Source: CAVQUE01 sp046290435 (GTDB lineage: Bacteria; Actinomycetota; Acidimicrobiia; Acidimicrobiales; UBA8592). Taken from it: a DNA stretch of 64,000 nt. The translations under genes and the position numbers were made by a program. Every line of letters starts with the position of its first letter. The stretch's first letter is position 1. This document shows positions 1 through 9,675 of the stretch, one piece after another. Below the pieces are notes generated by a model. The model was not told the DNA's origin. It saw only the letters and a list, made by a program, of their open reading frames with translations, and ran no database searches. The stretch is from contig JBKAGO010000070.1 of the NCBI GenBank assembly GCA_046290435.1, positions 62,001 through 126,000 on the forward strand, given 5' to 3'.

Positions 1-2
1 AC

Positions 3-464
<462 letters not shown>

Positions 465-692
465 GCAACGGTTGGTGAGCAACGTCCCCGAGGGCGCGGC
501 CGTCCTCGTCGGTCGGCGCCCGCTCCTGCCTCAGGGCTCGCCAGCCCGCGGAATTCGATCACAGTTCGGCCCCGCCCGGATGCGCTGTGTACAGTCGGCA
601 GCCGAGTTCCGCCTCGGCGGCCATTCGCCACGTACCATGTGGCGCGCCCCCTATTCGATCCAGCTCTCGACAACCGGCAGGGTCTGCACTCC

Positions 693-2429
693 ATGACAGT
701 CACCGAGAATCGACCGACCACAGCAGCCGCCTCCGAGGACGCGGCCATCGTCGGCCCACCCCGTGAGTCCGGCCTGGCCGCTGCGCTCGCCACCACCGAC
801 CACAAGGCCATCGCCAGGATGTACATCCTGCTGGGTCTCGCCGGCGGTCTGCTGGCGACGGTGCTGAGCATGCTGGTCGCGCTCGAACGCAGCGACATCT
901 CCGGCATCGAGGTGTTCACCTGGGGCGCCGAGTCCCAGACCTTCTTCCAGGCCTGGAGCCTCGGTCGGACGTCGCTGCTGTTCTTCTGCGTCATGCCGCT
1001 GCTCATCGGCCTGGCGACCTACATCGTCCCGCTGCAGGTCGGTGCGCCGTCGATCGCATTCCCCCGGGCGGCAGCGGCAGCGTTCTGGACCTGGCTGCTG
1101 GCCATGGGCATCCACATCGCCACCGTGTTCGTCGACGGCGGCCTCGGTGTTCCCGAGAACACGAGCCAGGCCGCCCAGGGCTCCGATGTCGAGGCCGTCG
1201 AGCTCTCGTTGCTCAGCATCGGCATCGTCGCCATCGCCCTGATGCTCGCCACCGTCTGCATCCTCACCACGGTCATCGCGCAGCGCCCCGAGGGCATGAG
1301 CCTGTGGGACCTGCCGTTGTTCGCCTGGTCGATGCTGGTCGCAGGCGGCGTGTGGCTGTTGGCCCTGCCGGTCTGGCTCGCCAACCTGACCATCGTCTGG
1401 GTGGACTTCCGGGGCGCCGACGCCGTCCGCTACGGCCGGGTCGACGCCATCTGGGACCAGCTCGGTTGGCTCTTCTCCCAACCGATGGTCTTCGCGTTCG
1501 CCATACCGGTTCTCGGCATCGTGGGTGACATCGTCCCGGTCTCGGCCCGTCGCCGACAGGCCTCCTACGCGGTCATGCAGAGCGCCATCGCCGCGCTCGG
1601 TTTCCTCAGCTTCGGTGCCTTCGCCCAGCCGGTCTTCAATGCCGAGGTCTCCCAGCAGCCGCTCTTCGTGGTGATGAGCCTCCTGCTCGCAATTCCGGTG
1701 CTGGTGGTATTCGGCGGGCTCGCCGACACCCTCGCCAAGGGCAAGCCGCAGTTCTCGGCCCAGCTGGTGCTGGGGCTGTTCGCCATGGGCATGCTCCTCG
1801 CCGGGGCGGGCGCCGCGGCATTGCACGTGTCGGGTCCCGCCATCGGCGTCGTGCGTGAGTTCGACCAGGACTGGCTGGCCGAGGTCATCGATCCCCTCGA
1901 GGACCTGCTCGGCACCGTCATCGCATCGGGCGTGATGCAATACGCCCTGTTCGCAGCGGTCATCGGTGCGGTGGCCGGCCTCTACCACTGGGCCCCCAAG
2001 ATCTTCGGACGACGCCTCAACCCCGGCGCCGGCGTCCTGGCTGCCCTGGCCCTGGTCGGCGGCACCGTGCTGGTGGCGCTCACCGATGTCGTCAACGGCT
2101 TCCTCGACGAAGGCGACGAGGTGTTCCGCTCGGTCGGCGACCGCGACGCCTACGCCGAGGTATGGGACGCCGACGCCGTCGAGTTGTTCAACCTGATCGG
2201 GTTCGTCGGCGCCATCCTGCTGATCGCCGGCCTGGCCCTCGTCGTGCTCGACGTCACCGTCTCGGGTCTGATCGGCAAGGGCGACGACACCGACGCCGAT
2301 GATCCCTGGAACGGCCACACCCTCGAATGGGCGACGGCATCGCCGCCGCCGTTCGGGAACTTCGAGCAGGCCCCGGCGGGAATCACCTCGGAGCGACCGC
2401 TGCTCGACTGGAAAGAGGAGGACGCCTGA
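693..2429 (+). CDS. Heme-copper oxidase subunit I paralogue lacking all metal-ligand histidines
   Basis: A 578-residue polytopic membrane protein homologous to cytochrome c oxidase subunit I. It keeps TTDHKAIARMY at the N-terminus, YIVPLQVG with AFPR after helix II, and the subunit-I-type tail WNGHTLEWATASPPP. Aligned by eye with the genuine CtaD at 5374, every cofactor position is changed: the helix II low-spin heme His is Gly91; GHPEVY is SQPMVF (Gln263, Phe267 in place of the cross-linked Tyr); the His pair is Gln312-Pro313; and HFHY in helix X is VMQY. It therefore should bind neither heme nor CuB. I chose ATG 693; a longer start at 639 exists. It overlaps the next gene at TGATG. Its function is unknown; a structural, assembly or regulatory partner of the oxidase is inferred. 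Confidence 0.85.
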   Translation: MTVTENRPTTAAASEDAAIVGPPRESGLAAALATTDHKAIARMYILLGLAGGLLATVLSMLVALERSDISGIEVFTWGAESQTFFQAWSLGRTSLLFFCVMPLLIGLATYIVPLQVGAPSIAFPRAAAAAFWTWLLAMGIHIATVFVDGGLGVPENTSQAAQGSDVEAVELSLLSIGIVAIALMLATVCILTTVIAQRPEGMSLWDLPLFAWSMLVAGGVWLLALPVWLANLTIVWVDFRGADAVRYGRVDAIWDQLGWLFSQPMVFAFAIPVLGIVGDIVPVSARRRQASYAVMQSAIAALGFLSFGAFAQPVFNAEVSQQPLFVVMSLLLAIPVLVVFGGLADTLAKGKPQFSAQLVLGLFAMGMLLAGAGAAALHVSGPAIGVVREFDQDWLAEVIDPLEDLLGTVIASGVMQYALFAAVIGAVAGLYHWAPKIFGRRLNPGAGVLAALALVGGTVLVALTDVVNGFLDEGDEVFRSVGDRDAYAEVWDADAVELFNLIGFVGAILLIAGLALVVLDVTVSGLIGKGDDTDADDPWNGHTLEWATASPPPFGNFEQAPAGITSERPLLDWKEEDA

Positions 2430-3019
2430 TGGCTGCCGTCACGACCGACCTCCCCGCAGCGCCCGCAGCTCGTGGGCGCCACATCCTCGTGGGCACCGGC
2501 TTCGCCGTCGCCGCCTGCATCATGTTCTTCGCCGGTCTGTTCGGCGTGTACTTCCGTGAGCGGGCTGCCGTTCGTGGCACCGATACCACCTGGATCGATG
2601 GGCGTATCGAGCTGACGCCGCCCACGATGATCATGTGGACGCTGCTGATCTCCATCGCAGTGATGCAGTGGGCGGTCTACTCCATCGCCCGTGACGACCG
2701 CCAGCATGCGCTCCTCGCCATCGGGGCCACCTTGACGATGGGATCGATGGTCCTCGTGCAGACGGCTTTCCAGTACATCCAGATGGGCCTGGTCATCGAC
2801 GCTCCGCCGGTGTCGTCGACCCTGATCTACACCATCAGCGGCGCCCACCTGGCCATGGTCATCGGCGGCATGCTGTTCATCGCATTGATGGGCTTCCGGG
2901 CACTCGCCGGCCAGTACAGCAGCCGTCAGACCGACGGCATCGTGGCCGCTTCGATCTTCTGGTACGCAACCGTTCTGGTGTACTTCGTACTCTGGATCGG
3001 CATCTTCATCGCAAAGTAG
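2429..3019 (+). CDS. Cytochrome c oxidase subunit III-like membrane protein
   Basis: 196 residues with about five predicted membrane helices and the general layout of oxidase subunit III: GRHILVGTGFAVAACIMFFAG at the start and a closing helix ending LVYFVLWIGIFIAK. It is clearly shorter and more divergent than the true CtaE at 7463; the HFVD segment in the last helix of CtaE is not present here. The ATG overlaps the stop of the preceding ligand-free subunit I paralogue by one base, so the two are translated together and probably form one complex. An SD-like run, AAAGAGGAGG, precedes the start. Family membership is likely; the role is unknown. Confidence 0.7.
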   Translation: MAAVTTDLPAAPAARGRHILVGTGFAVAACIMFFAGLFGVYFRERAAVRGTDTTWIDGRIELTPPTMIMWTLLISIAVMQWAVYSIARDDRQHALLAIGATLTMGSMVLVQTAFQYIQMGLVIDAPPVSSTLIYTISGAHLAMVIGGMLFIALMGFRALAGQYSSRQTDGIVAASIFWYATVLVYFVLWIGIFIAK

Positions 3020-3027
3020 GGACGTCG

Positions 3028-3897
3028 ATGTTCACCCCTGGATTCAGACTCTTCGCCGGATTCGCCGCTGCCGGCTTCGTCGCGATGTTCGTCTATGCCG
3101 TTGCGAGCGGCGGCGACGGCACCATCGACTACTTCGGCTTCGTCGATGCGTCGGCGTGGGTCGGCGCGATCAGCTTCGGCTGGAAGGGTGGTGTCGGCGA
3201 CCACCTCGGTTACTTCATCCTGCTGTTCTTCGTGATCGCAGCCGGGTGGCTCGCCGGGATGCTCGTCGCCTTCCGCGACGCCGACCCCGAGGCTGTCGCC
3301 GAGCTCAACGGTGGCGTTCTTCCTCCGGCGCAGGGCCCGTCGGGTCCCAACTACTGGCCGCTCATCGGCGGCTTCGGCGTGGCCGTTGCCATCATCGGTC
3401 TGGCGCTGAACGCTGCGATCTTCGTCATCGGGCTGTTGCTCATCCTGGCTGCCACCTTCGAGTGGATGATGTCGGCATGGGCCGACCGTGCCACCGGCGA
3501 TCCGGTCGCCAACCAGGAACTGCGCGATCGCATCATGAAGCCCATCGAGGTCCCGGTGCTCAGCGCCATCGGCGTCGCGGTCGTCATCCTGGCGATGTCG
3601 CGGGTCTTCCTCGCCGTGTCCAAGGAATGGGCCGTGTGGGTGGCCGTCATCGTGTCGGCCGTCGTGTTCTTCGCCGCCGTCGCCATGGTCGTCGTCGACA
3701 AGGTCAACAAGAACCTCGTGGCCGGGGTCCTTTCGATCGGTGCGATCGCGTTGCTCGCCGGCGGCGTCGTGTCGGCGTCGGTCGGCGAGCGCGAATTCAA
3801 GAACCTGGCCGAAGAGAAGCTCGAGGAGCTCGAGGCCGAGGGCATCGACGTCTCGGTCGCCGAGCCCGACGAAGAGGGAATGGGTGTCGACGAGTGA
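3028..3897 (+). CDS. Hypothetical multi-spanning membrane protein of the oxidase operon
   Basis: 289 residues. It starts eight bases after the subunit III-like gene. Hydrophobic segments lie near residues 5-25, 65-85, 115-145, 175-195, 205-225 and 235-255, and the C-terminus is acidic (KNLAEEKLEELEAEG and an acidic tail). I do not recognise a domain with certainty. The repeated two-helix pattern faintly recalls the small subunit IV of actinobacterial oxidases, but no diagnostic motif is visible. Its position between the paralogous subunit I/III pair and ctaC suggests an accessory part of the respiratory complex. No signal peptide other than the first membrane helix is seen. Confidence 0.6.
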   Translation: MFTPGFRLFAGFAAAGFVAMFVYAVASGGDGTIDYFGFVDASAWVGAISFGWKGGVGDHLGYFILLFFVIAAGWLAGMLVAFRDADPEAVAELNGGVLPPAQGPSGPNYWPLIGGFGVAVAIIGLALNAAIFVIGLLLILAATFEWMMSAWADRATGDPVANQELRDRIMKPIEVPVLSAIGVAVVILAMSRVFLAVSKEWAVWVAVIVSAVVFFAAVAMVVVDKVNKNLVAGVLSIGAIALLAGGVVSASVGEREFKNLAEEKLEELEAEGIDVSVAEPDEEGMGVDE

Positions 3898-3989
3898 TGT
3901 CGGACTTGGCGCACGCACCACGGCGCGGCAACTCTAGAAACCACGTGGCCATCCAGACCGCCCACACCACCCGGAGACGACGAAACCCA

Positions 3990-5273
3990 ATGCGACTTCG
4001 TTCCCGACGGCTCATCGCACTGCTGATCGGCTTCGTGCTGATCGCCACCGGTTGCGCATCCGATGCCCCGCTCGACACGCTCGATCCCGCCGGCCGCAAG
4101 GCCGAGAGCATCGACGATCTGTTCATGGGCGTCTTCTACGTTGCGACCATCATCTTCGTGCTCGTCTTCGGTGCGGTGGCCTACATCGCCTGGAAGTACC
4201 GGGTCCGCAAGCCGGGTCCCGACGACACCCATTACGCCGGCGACTATCCCGACGAGGAATTCCCCGAGCAGGTCCACGGCAACTTCCAGCTCGAGATCGG
4301 CTGGACGGTCGCTCCGACGATCATCATGGCTGTCGTCGCGGTCTTCACGCTGAGCACCTGGTTCGCTCTCGACGACGTCGAGGCCGCCCCGGAGACCTCC
4401 CCCTATCCGGAGATGGAGATCCTGGTCGTCGGCCATCAGTGGTGGTGGGAGTTCCAGTACCACCTCGACGGTGACACCTCGACCCCACCCGATCTCGTGG
4501 TGGCGAACGAGATGGTCATCCCCGTCGAGCAGGACATCCAGATCTACACGACCTCTCGCGACGTCATCCACAGCTTCTGGATCCCCCGCCTGAACGGCAA
4601 GAAGGACTCCGCGCCGGGTCGTCTGCACCCCTGGACCATCCAGTCGAACGAGATCGGCCGTTTCGCGGGGCAGTGCACCGAGTTCTGCGGCCTGTCCCAC
4701 GCCTACATGCGGATGTACACCGTTGCCGTGAGCCACGACGATTTCGCCACGTGGGTCGACAACCAGAGCACCGTGCGGGAGCCGCTCGCAGAGGACGACC
4801 CGAACTACGACGGCGAACAGGTGTTCATGCAGCAGTGCGCCCGATGCCATGTCATCTTCGGCCTGACCGAACGCGACCGTGACGGCGACGGCGTGATGGA
4901 GCTCGACGATCTCGCCATGTACGGCGACGTCGAGGAGTACCGCAACCTCCCGGATCTGAGCATGGGCATGTACACCGGGCCGGAGAACCTCACGGCCGGT
5001 GCCGCGCCGAACATGACGCACTTCGCCACCCGGTCGAGTTACGCCGGCTCCTTCTTCGAGCTCTACGCCGACGCCCAGGAGATCTCCGACAACGGCGAGT
5101 ACCTCTCGTTGCCGGGCAGCCCCTACTTCCGGGCCCAGCTCGAGGCGTGGCTGCGGAACTCGCCCGCCGAAAAGCCCAACGCCCAGCCCGAACAAGCTCG
5201 GGGCATGCCCAACCTCGGCCTGTCCGAAGCAGATATCGACGCCCTCGTCGACTACCTGCTCATCCTCGACTGA
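3990..5273 (+). CDS. ctaC: caa3-type cytochrome c oxidase subunit II with fused cytochrome c
   Basis: 427 residues. It carries the CuA electron-entry site and a covalently bound heme c, so it delivers electrons to subunit I at the outer face of the membrane. A lipobox ends at Cys22 (IATGCAS). Two membrane helices follow. The CuA ligands are His194 in DVIHSFW and C229-x3-C233-x3-H237-x2-M240. The fused cytochrome c domain has CARCH at 283-287 and a likely axial Met342. The fusion, as in caa3 oxidases, means that no separate soluble cytochrome c is needed. The ATG at 3990 is chosen because it gives the signal peptide; the frame is open far upstream but overlaps the previous gene there. Confidence 0.95.
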   Translation: MRLRSRRLIALLIGFVLIATGCASDAPLDTLDPAGRKAESIDDLFMGVFYVATIIFVLVFGAVAYIAWKYRVRKPGPDDTHYAGDYPDEEFPEQVHGNFQLEIGWTVAPTIIMAVVAVFTLSTWFALDDVEAAPETSPYPEMEILVVGHQWWWEFQYHLDGDTSTPPDLVVANEMVIPVEQDIQIYTTSRDVIHSFWIPRLNGKKDSAPGRLHPWTIQSNEIGRFAGQCTEFCGLSHAYMRMYTVAVSHDDFATWVDNQSTVREPLAEDDPNYDGEQVFMQQCARCHVIFGLTERDRDGDGVMELDDLAMYGDVEEYRNLPDLSMGMYTGPENLTAGAAPNMTHFATRSSYAGSFFELYADAQEISDNGEYLSLPGSPYFRAQLEAWLRNSPAEKPNAQPEQARGMPNLGLSEADIDALVDYLLILD

Positions 5274-5373
5274 ACCCGATGTTCGCTTCGTCGGCCACCG
5301 GACCACGCCCGGTCCGGCGTCGTGAGCTCACCCCCGCCACATCCATCGACGACGTGATTCCCAGGAGCCCCTG

Positions 5374-7470
5374 ATGGCGATCATCGAACGCGAACCTCTC
5401 GAGCTCGAAGCCGGAGAGGTCGACGAGCATGCCGAACGCCCCCTCGGGGTGTTCACGCGCCCGAAGGACAACACCGGCTGGCGAAGCTGGCTCTTCACCG
5501 TCGACCACAAGAAGATCGGCATCATGTACGGCGCTGCCGGCCTGGTGTTCTTCGTCATCGGCGGCATCTACGCCCTGTTCATCCGCCTTCAGCTGGCACG
5601 TCCCGAGCTCGAGATCCTCAGCGCCGACACCTACAACCAGGTGTTCACCATGCACGGCGTCGTCATGCTGTTCCTGGTGGCGATCCCGCTCGGCGCGGCG
5701 TTCGCGAACTACCTGCTCCCGTTGCAGCTCGGAGCTCGAGACGTCGCCTTCCCGCGCCTCAATGCGCTGAGTTTCTGGATCTTCATCTTCGGCGGCTTCT
5801 TCATCGTGTCGTCGATGTTCATCGGTGGCTGGTGGGAGAACTCGCCCGACGGCGGCTGGTTCGCCTACGCCCCCAACACCGGCGTGATGTTCTCGCCGAG
5901 CAAGGGTCTCGACTTCTTCGCACTCGGCCTGCAGATCACGGGTATCGCCTCGTTGATCGGTGCCGTGAACCTGATCGTGACCGTTCTCAACATGCGGGCT
6001 CCCGGCATGACCTTGATGAAGATGCCCATCTTCACCTGGATGATGCTGATCACCCAGTTCCTGCTGCTGTTCGCCATGCCCGTCATCTCGGTGGCGCTGT
6101 TCCTGTTGACCTTCGACCGCCTCTTCGACGCCAACTTCTTCAACGTCGCAGCCGGCGCCGACCCGCTCCTGTGGCAGCACCTGTTCTGGATCTTCGGCCA
6201 CCCCGAGGTGTACATCCTGATCCTGCCGAGCTTCGGGATCATCTCCGAGATCATTCCGGTGTTCAGCCGCAAGCCGATCTTCGGGTACCCGTTCATGGTC
6301 TTCGCCGGTGCCGCGATCGGCTTCATGGGTTGGGGGGTGTGGGCCCACCACATGTTCGCTTCCGGCATGGGCCCGGTCTCGGTGGCCGCCTTCTCGGTGT
6401 CGACGATGTTCATCGCGGTGCCGACGGGCGTGAAGATCCTCAACTGGTTGGCCACCATGTGGGGCGGTCGATTGCGGTTCACCACCGCGATGCTCTTCGC
6501 CAGTTCGGTGGTGGCGATGTTCACCATCGGTGGCCTGTCCGGTGTGACGCACTCCCTCGCTCCGGCCGACACCCAGCAGACCGACACCTACTACATCGTC
6601 GCCCACTTCCACTACGTCATCTTCGGTGGCATCATCCTCGGCTTCTTCGGCGGCTTCTACTTCTGGTGGCCGAAGGTCTTCGGCTACTTCCTCGGGGAGC
6701 GCCTGGGCAAGCTCAACTTCTGGGTGATGATCATCGGCTTCAACATGACCTTCGGGCCTCAGCACATCCTCGGCCTGCAGGGCATGAGCCGCCGCATCCA
6801 GACCTACTCGCCCGGGCAGGGCTTCGAGTTGTGGAACATGGTCTCGACCATCGGCTCGTTCCTCATCGCTCTGGCCACTGCGATCTTCATCGCCAATGTC
6901 ATGGTCAGCTGGCGTAGCCACAAGCGCGAGCCACAGAATCCCGGCCCCGATCCCTGGGATGGGCGATCGCTCGAGTGGATGACGGCGTCGCCGACACCCG
7001 AACACAACTTCGACCGCGAGATCGTCGTCGAGCGTCAGGACGACTTCTGGTGGCGCAAGTGGGGCCGCGACGAAGAGGGCCGCATCGTGCGGCGCGCACC
7101 CGCCGAAGAGATCGCCCACGACGGATCGAACGGTGCCAACGTGCACCTCCCGTCGCCGTCCTACTGGCCCATCGTCATCGGCGCCGGCCTGCCCATCATC
7201 GCCTACGGTCTGATCTACACCCTGTGGCTGTGCGTCGTCGGCGGCCTCATGGTGCTCGGCGGCCTCTACGGTTGGGTGTTCGAACCCGTCGACGATCCCG
7301 AGGCCGGTCACGGCCACGGCGACGATCATCACGCCGCACCGATGCTGCCCGGCGGCGAGCCGGCTGCCCTCGCCGCCGGCGAGGCCGGTGCCGACGGCAC
7401 CGAACTCGAAGGTGGTGGTGTCGCAACCCTCACCGAAGCCGATCGACCCGAGGAGCCGACCAATGGCTGA
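5374..7470 (+). CDS. ctaD: Cytochrome c oxidase subunit I (aa3/caa3 type) with C-terminal extension
   Basis: 698 residues; the catalytic subunit that reduces O2 and pumps protons. All ligands are present: His94 (TMHG) and His413 for the low-spin heme, His411 for heme a3, and His276, His325 and His326 for CuB, with Tyr280 in GHPEVY forming the cofactor cross-link. The protein is longer than the usual 530-580 residues. After the canonical end (WDGRSLEWMTASPTP) there is a polar linker, two further membrane helices (SPSYWPIVIGAGLPIIAYG onward) and a His/Asp-rich stretch, HGHGDDHH. The added helices resemble a small subunit IV fused to the end. An SD CCAGGAG precedes the ATG. It overlaps ctaE by 8 bp. 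Confidence 0.96.
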   Translation: MAIIEREPLELEAGEVDEHAERPLGVFTRPKDNTGWRSWLFTVDHKKIGIMYGAAGLVFFVIGGIYALFIRLQLARPELEILSADTYNQVFTMHGVVMLFLVAIPLGAAFANYLLPLQLGARDVAFPRLNALSFWIFIFGGFFIVSSMFIGGWWENSPDGGWFAYAPNTGVMFSPSKGLDFFALGLQITGIASLIGAVNLIVTVLNMRAPGMTLMKMPIFTWMMLITQFLLLFAMPVISVALFLLTFDRLFDANFFNVAAGADPLLWQHLFWIFGHPEVYILILPSFGIISEIIPVFSRKPIFGYPFMVFAGAAIGFMGWGVWAHHMFASGMGPVSVAAFSVSTMFIAVPTGVKILNWLATMWGGRLRFTTAMLFASSVVAMFTIGGLSGVTHSLAPADTQQTDTYYIVAHFHYVIFGGIILGFFGGFYFWWPKVFGYFLGERLGKLNFWVMIIGFNMTFGPQHILGLQGMSRRIQTYSPGQGFELWNMVSTIGSFLIALATAIFIANVMVSWRSHKREPQNPGPDPWDGRSLEWMTASPTPEHNFDREIVVERQDDFWWRKWGRDEEGRIVRRAPAEEIAHDGSNGANVHLPSPSYWPIVIGAGLPIIAYGLIYTLWLCVVGGLMVLGGLYGWVFEPVDDPEAGHGHGDDHHAAPMLPGGEPAALAAGEAGADGTELEGGGVATLTEADRPEEPTNG

Positions 7471-8113
7471 TCTGGCCACGGCCGCTGCGCCGGAACAGGC
7501 GTCCATCCCGGTCGCCACCGATCACGACTCCCACGAGGGCGAGCACCACACGTCACTGGGGCTCTCCAACGAGAAGCTCGGCATGTGGGTGTTCCTGGGG
7601 TCAGACTGCCTGCTCTTCGGCGGTCTCATCTCGACCTACCTGTTGTACAAGGACCGCATCGGGCCCCTCGACATCGGTCCGAAGGACGTGTTCGACATCC
7701 CGTTCACGTCGGTGAGCTCGTTCGTGCTGCTCGCCAGCTCCTTGACCGTGGTTCTGTCGATCTCGGCGCTCGCCCGTGACGACGTCCGCCGCTGCAAGAT
7801 CTGGTTGCTGACGACCGCACTGCTCGGCGGTGTCTTCGTCGGAGGGCAGGTCTATGAGTTCACGGCCTTCTACCGTGAGGGCCTGGGCTTCACCACGAAC
7901 CTCTTCGGAACGGCCTTCTACACCCTGACCGGTTTCCACGGCGTGCACGTCAGCGTCGGGATCATCATGTTGATGTCGATGTACGTCCAGGCATCGCGCG
8001 GCCGACTCCGCGCCGCACAGTCCGAGAAGCTCGAGATCATCGGGCTCTACTGGCACTTCGTCGATGTCGTCTGGATCGTCATCTTCACCATCGTCTACCT
8101 GTTCCCGCAGTAG
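7463..8113 (+). CDS. ctaE: Cytochrome c oxidase subunit III
   Basis: 216 residues. This non-catalytic core subunit stabilises subunit I and its proton uptake. Family features are seen: LGMWVFLGSDCLLFGGL in the first helix, GGQVYEFTAFYREG in the middle, TGFHGVHVSVG, and the closing YWHFVDVVWIVIFTIVYL. The soluble N-terminus is His/Asp-rich. The ATG lies inside the end of ctaD (ATGGCTGA, 8-bp overlap), which implies translational coupling and matched production of the two subunits. It is followed after 8 bases by ctaF. Confidence 0.96.
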   Translation: MADLATAAAPEQASIPVATDHDSHEGEHHTSLGLSNEKLGMWVFLGSDCLLFGGLISTYLLYKDRIGPLDIGPKDVFDIPFTSVSSFVLLASSLTVVLSISALARDDVRRCKIWLLTTALLGGVFVGGQVYEFTAFYREGLGFTTNLFGTAFYTLTGFHGVHVSVGIIMLMSMYVQASRGRLRAAQSEKLEIIGLYWHFVDVVWIVIFTIVYLFPQ

Positions 8114-8121
8114 GAGCGTCG

Positions 8122-8646
8122 ATGACCACCACTGAATCCCCACTCGCCTCGGGGCCGGCCGAAGCTGTCGGCGTTGCCGAGGCGGCCCACGACGAGCACG
8201 TCTCGGACTGGGTGTACGTCAAGGTCGCCATCGTGCTCGCGGTGATGACTGCCATCGAGGTGTTCATGCACTTCGAGTCGGTGCACCAGCTCTCGGACAC
8301 GATGATCACCATCATCCTGGTCGTGTTGATGGTGCTGAAGTTCGCCATCGTCGCGGCGTACTTCATGCATCTCAAGTACGACAATGCCTGGTTCACCAAG
8401 ATGCTCGGCGCCGGTCTCGTGCTCGCCTACCCGGTCTACATGGTCATGGCCTATGCCATGGGCTTCCTGTCCGACTGGGGTTGGGTGGCGAAGGTTCTCC
8501 TCATCGCGGTTCCGACGATCATCGGCGCAATCTGGTTGCTCTTCGCCTGGAAGGGTGGCGACGCCGAGCACGCCGACCACCCCGAGGAGGGCCACGGAGC
8601 CGACGACGAGGCGCATTCGCCGGCAGTGACCGAGGCGACACACTGA
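8122..8646 (+). CDS. ctaF: Cytochrome c oxidase subunit IV (prokaryotic COX4 type)
   Basis: 174 residues; a small accessory subunit of the oxidase. The diagnostic helix KFAIVAAYFMHLKYD is present, with a preceding helix VYVKVAIVLAVMTAIEVFMH. Two more hydrophobic segments near residues 95-140 make it longer than the roughly 110-residue standard, and the C-terminus is His/Glu-rich (HADHPEEGHG). It is the last structural gene of the operon, with GGAGCG a few bases before the ATG. The family call is firm; the reason for the extra helices is not known. Confidence 0.9.
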   Translation: MTTTESPLASGPAEAVGVAEAAHDEHVSDWVYVKVAIVLAVMTAIEVFMHFESVHQLSDTMITIILVVLMVLKFAIVAAYFMHLKYDNAWFTKMLGAGLVLAYPVYMVMAYAMGFLSDWGWVAKVLLIAVPTIIGAIWLLFAWKGGDAEHADHPEEGHGADDEAHSPAVTEATH

Positions 8647-8697
8647 TTCGCCCGCTCTGCATGGGTGCGCGGTCTCCACTGGTGAGAGACTGACACC

Positions 8698-9642
8698 ATG
8701 ATTTTCGCTGCGGACACGGACATCTGGCGGTGGCAGCCCCACCTCGAGGTGTGGGTCGTCATCGCCGGCGCGATCTTTCTCGCGTGGTACGCGGTCCGGG
8801 TCATCGGCCCCCACGCCGTCCGCCCGGGCGAGCCGGTCGTCACCCGAAAGAACAAGATCGCCTACGTCGCCGGCATCGCGGTGCTTTGGATCTCCTCGGA
8901 CTGGCCCCTCCACGACATCTCCGAGGAGTACCTCTACTCCGCCCACATGATCCAGCACCTGCTGATCTCGATGATCGTGCCTCCGCTGTTGCTCGTCGCG
9001 ATGCCGGAGTGGCTCGCGCGTCTCATCATCTCGGACCAGGGTCGGGTCGGGATCTGGACACGACGTATGACCCACCCGGTCGTGGCCGGCTCGGTCTTCA
9101 ATCTCGTCGTGGTCTTCACCCACCTCACCGTCGTCGTGAACACCTCGGCCGAGAACGGCCCGTTCCACTACCTCGTGCACCTGATGGTCTTCATGAGCGC
9201 CCTGTGGATGTGGACCCCGGTCATCGGGCCCATCCCCGAGGTGCGGATCAGCCCGCAGGGCCAGATCGTCTACCTGTTCCTCATGTCGGTCATCCCGACC
9301 GTTCCTTCCGGCTTCCTGACCTTCGCCGAGGGCACCCTCTACGAGGCCTACGACCACGAGGTCCGGCTCTTCGGTATGAGCGTCGCGACCGACCAGCAGA
9401 TGGCCGGCCTGATCATGAAGCTCGTCGGTGGCTTCTACCTCTGGGGCTGGATCATCCACCGCTTCTTCCAGTTCTCGAGCTCGGGGCGTGGCGACGACGC
9501 TCCCATCGTCGAGAGCCCCCGCATGGGTGGTCCCCAGGACGGCTCGGGCGCCGGTAGCGGCGCCGACGTCGATCTCACCTACGACGAGGTCGCCAAGGCC
9601 TTCGAGAGCAGCGGGCCGGCGCCATCCGAACGCACCTCCTGA
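8698..9642 (+). CDS. ctaG: CtaG-type (caa3) cytochrome c oxidase assembly factor
   Basis: 314 residues with about seven membrane helices. It matches the caa3_CtaG family of actinobacteria and bacilli, which helps assemble the copper centres of the oxidase and is unrelated to Cox11. Typical motifs are SSDWPLHDISEEYLYSAHM, QHLLISMIVPPLLL, and NGPFHYLVHLMVFMSALWMW with repeated His residues in helices that could carry copper. It sits 51 bases after ctaF and probably belongs to the same operon. The C-terminal 50 residues are polar and low in complexity. It converges on serS. Confidence 0.9.
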   Translation: MIFAADTDIWRWQPHLEVWVVIAGAIFLAWYAVRVIGPHAVRPGEPVVTRKNKIAYVAGIAVLWISSDWPLHDISEEYLYSAHMIQHLLISMIVPPLLLVAMPEWLARLIISDQGRVGIWTRRMTHPVVAGSVFNLVVVFTHLTVVVNTSAENGPFHYLVHLMVFMSALWMWTPVIGPIPEVRISPQGQIVYLFLMSVIPTVPSGFLTFAEGTLYEAYDHEVRLFGMSVATDQQMAGLIMKLVGGFYLWGWIIHRFFQFSSSGRGDDAPIVESPRMGGPQDGSGAGSGADVDLTYDEVAKAFESSGPAPSERTS

Positions 9643-9675
9643 GGGGGGCTTCTGCGCGTCGGCGTCGGGTCCGCC

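Noticed and set aside
651..2318. 555-codon open frame on the minus strand opposite the subunit I paralogue
   Set aside because: It is a composition shadow of high-GC coding DNA: His/Asp/Glu/Gln-rich with no domain, while the plus frame is clearly a membrane protein.
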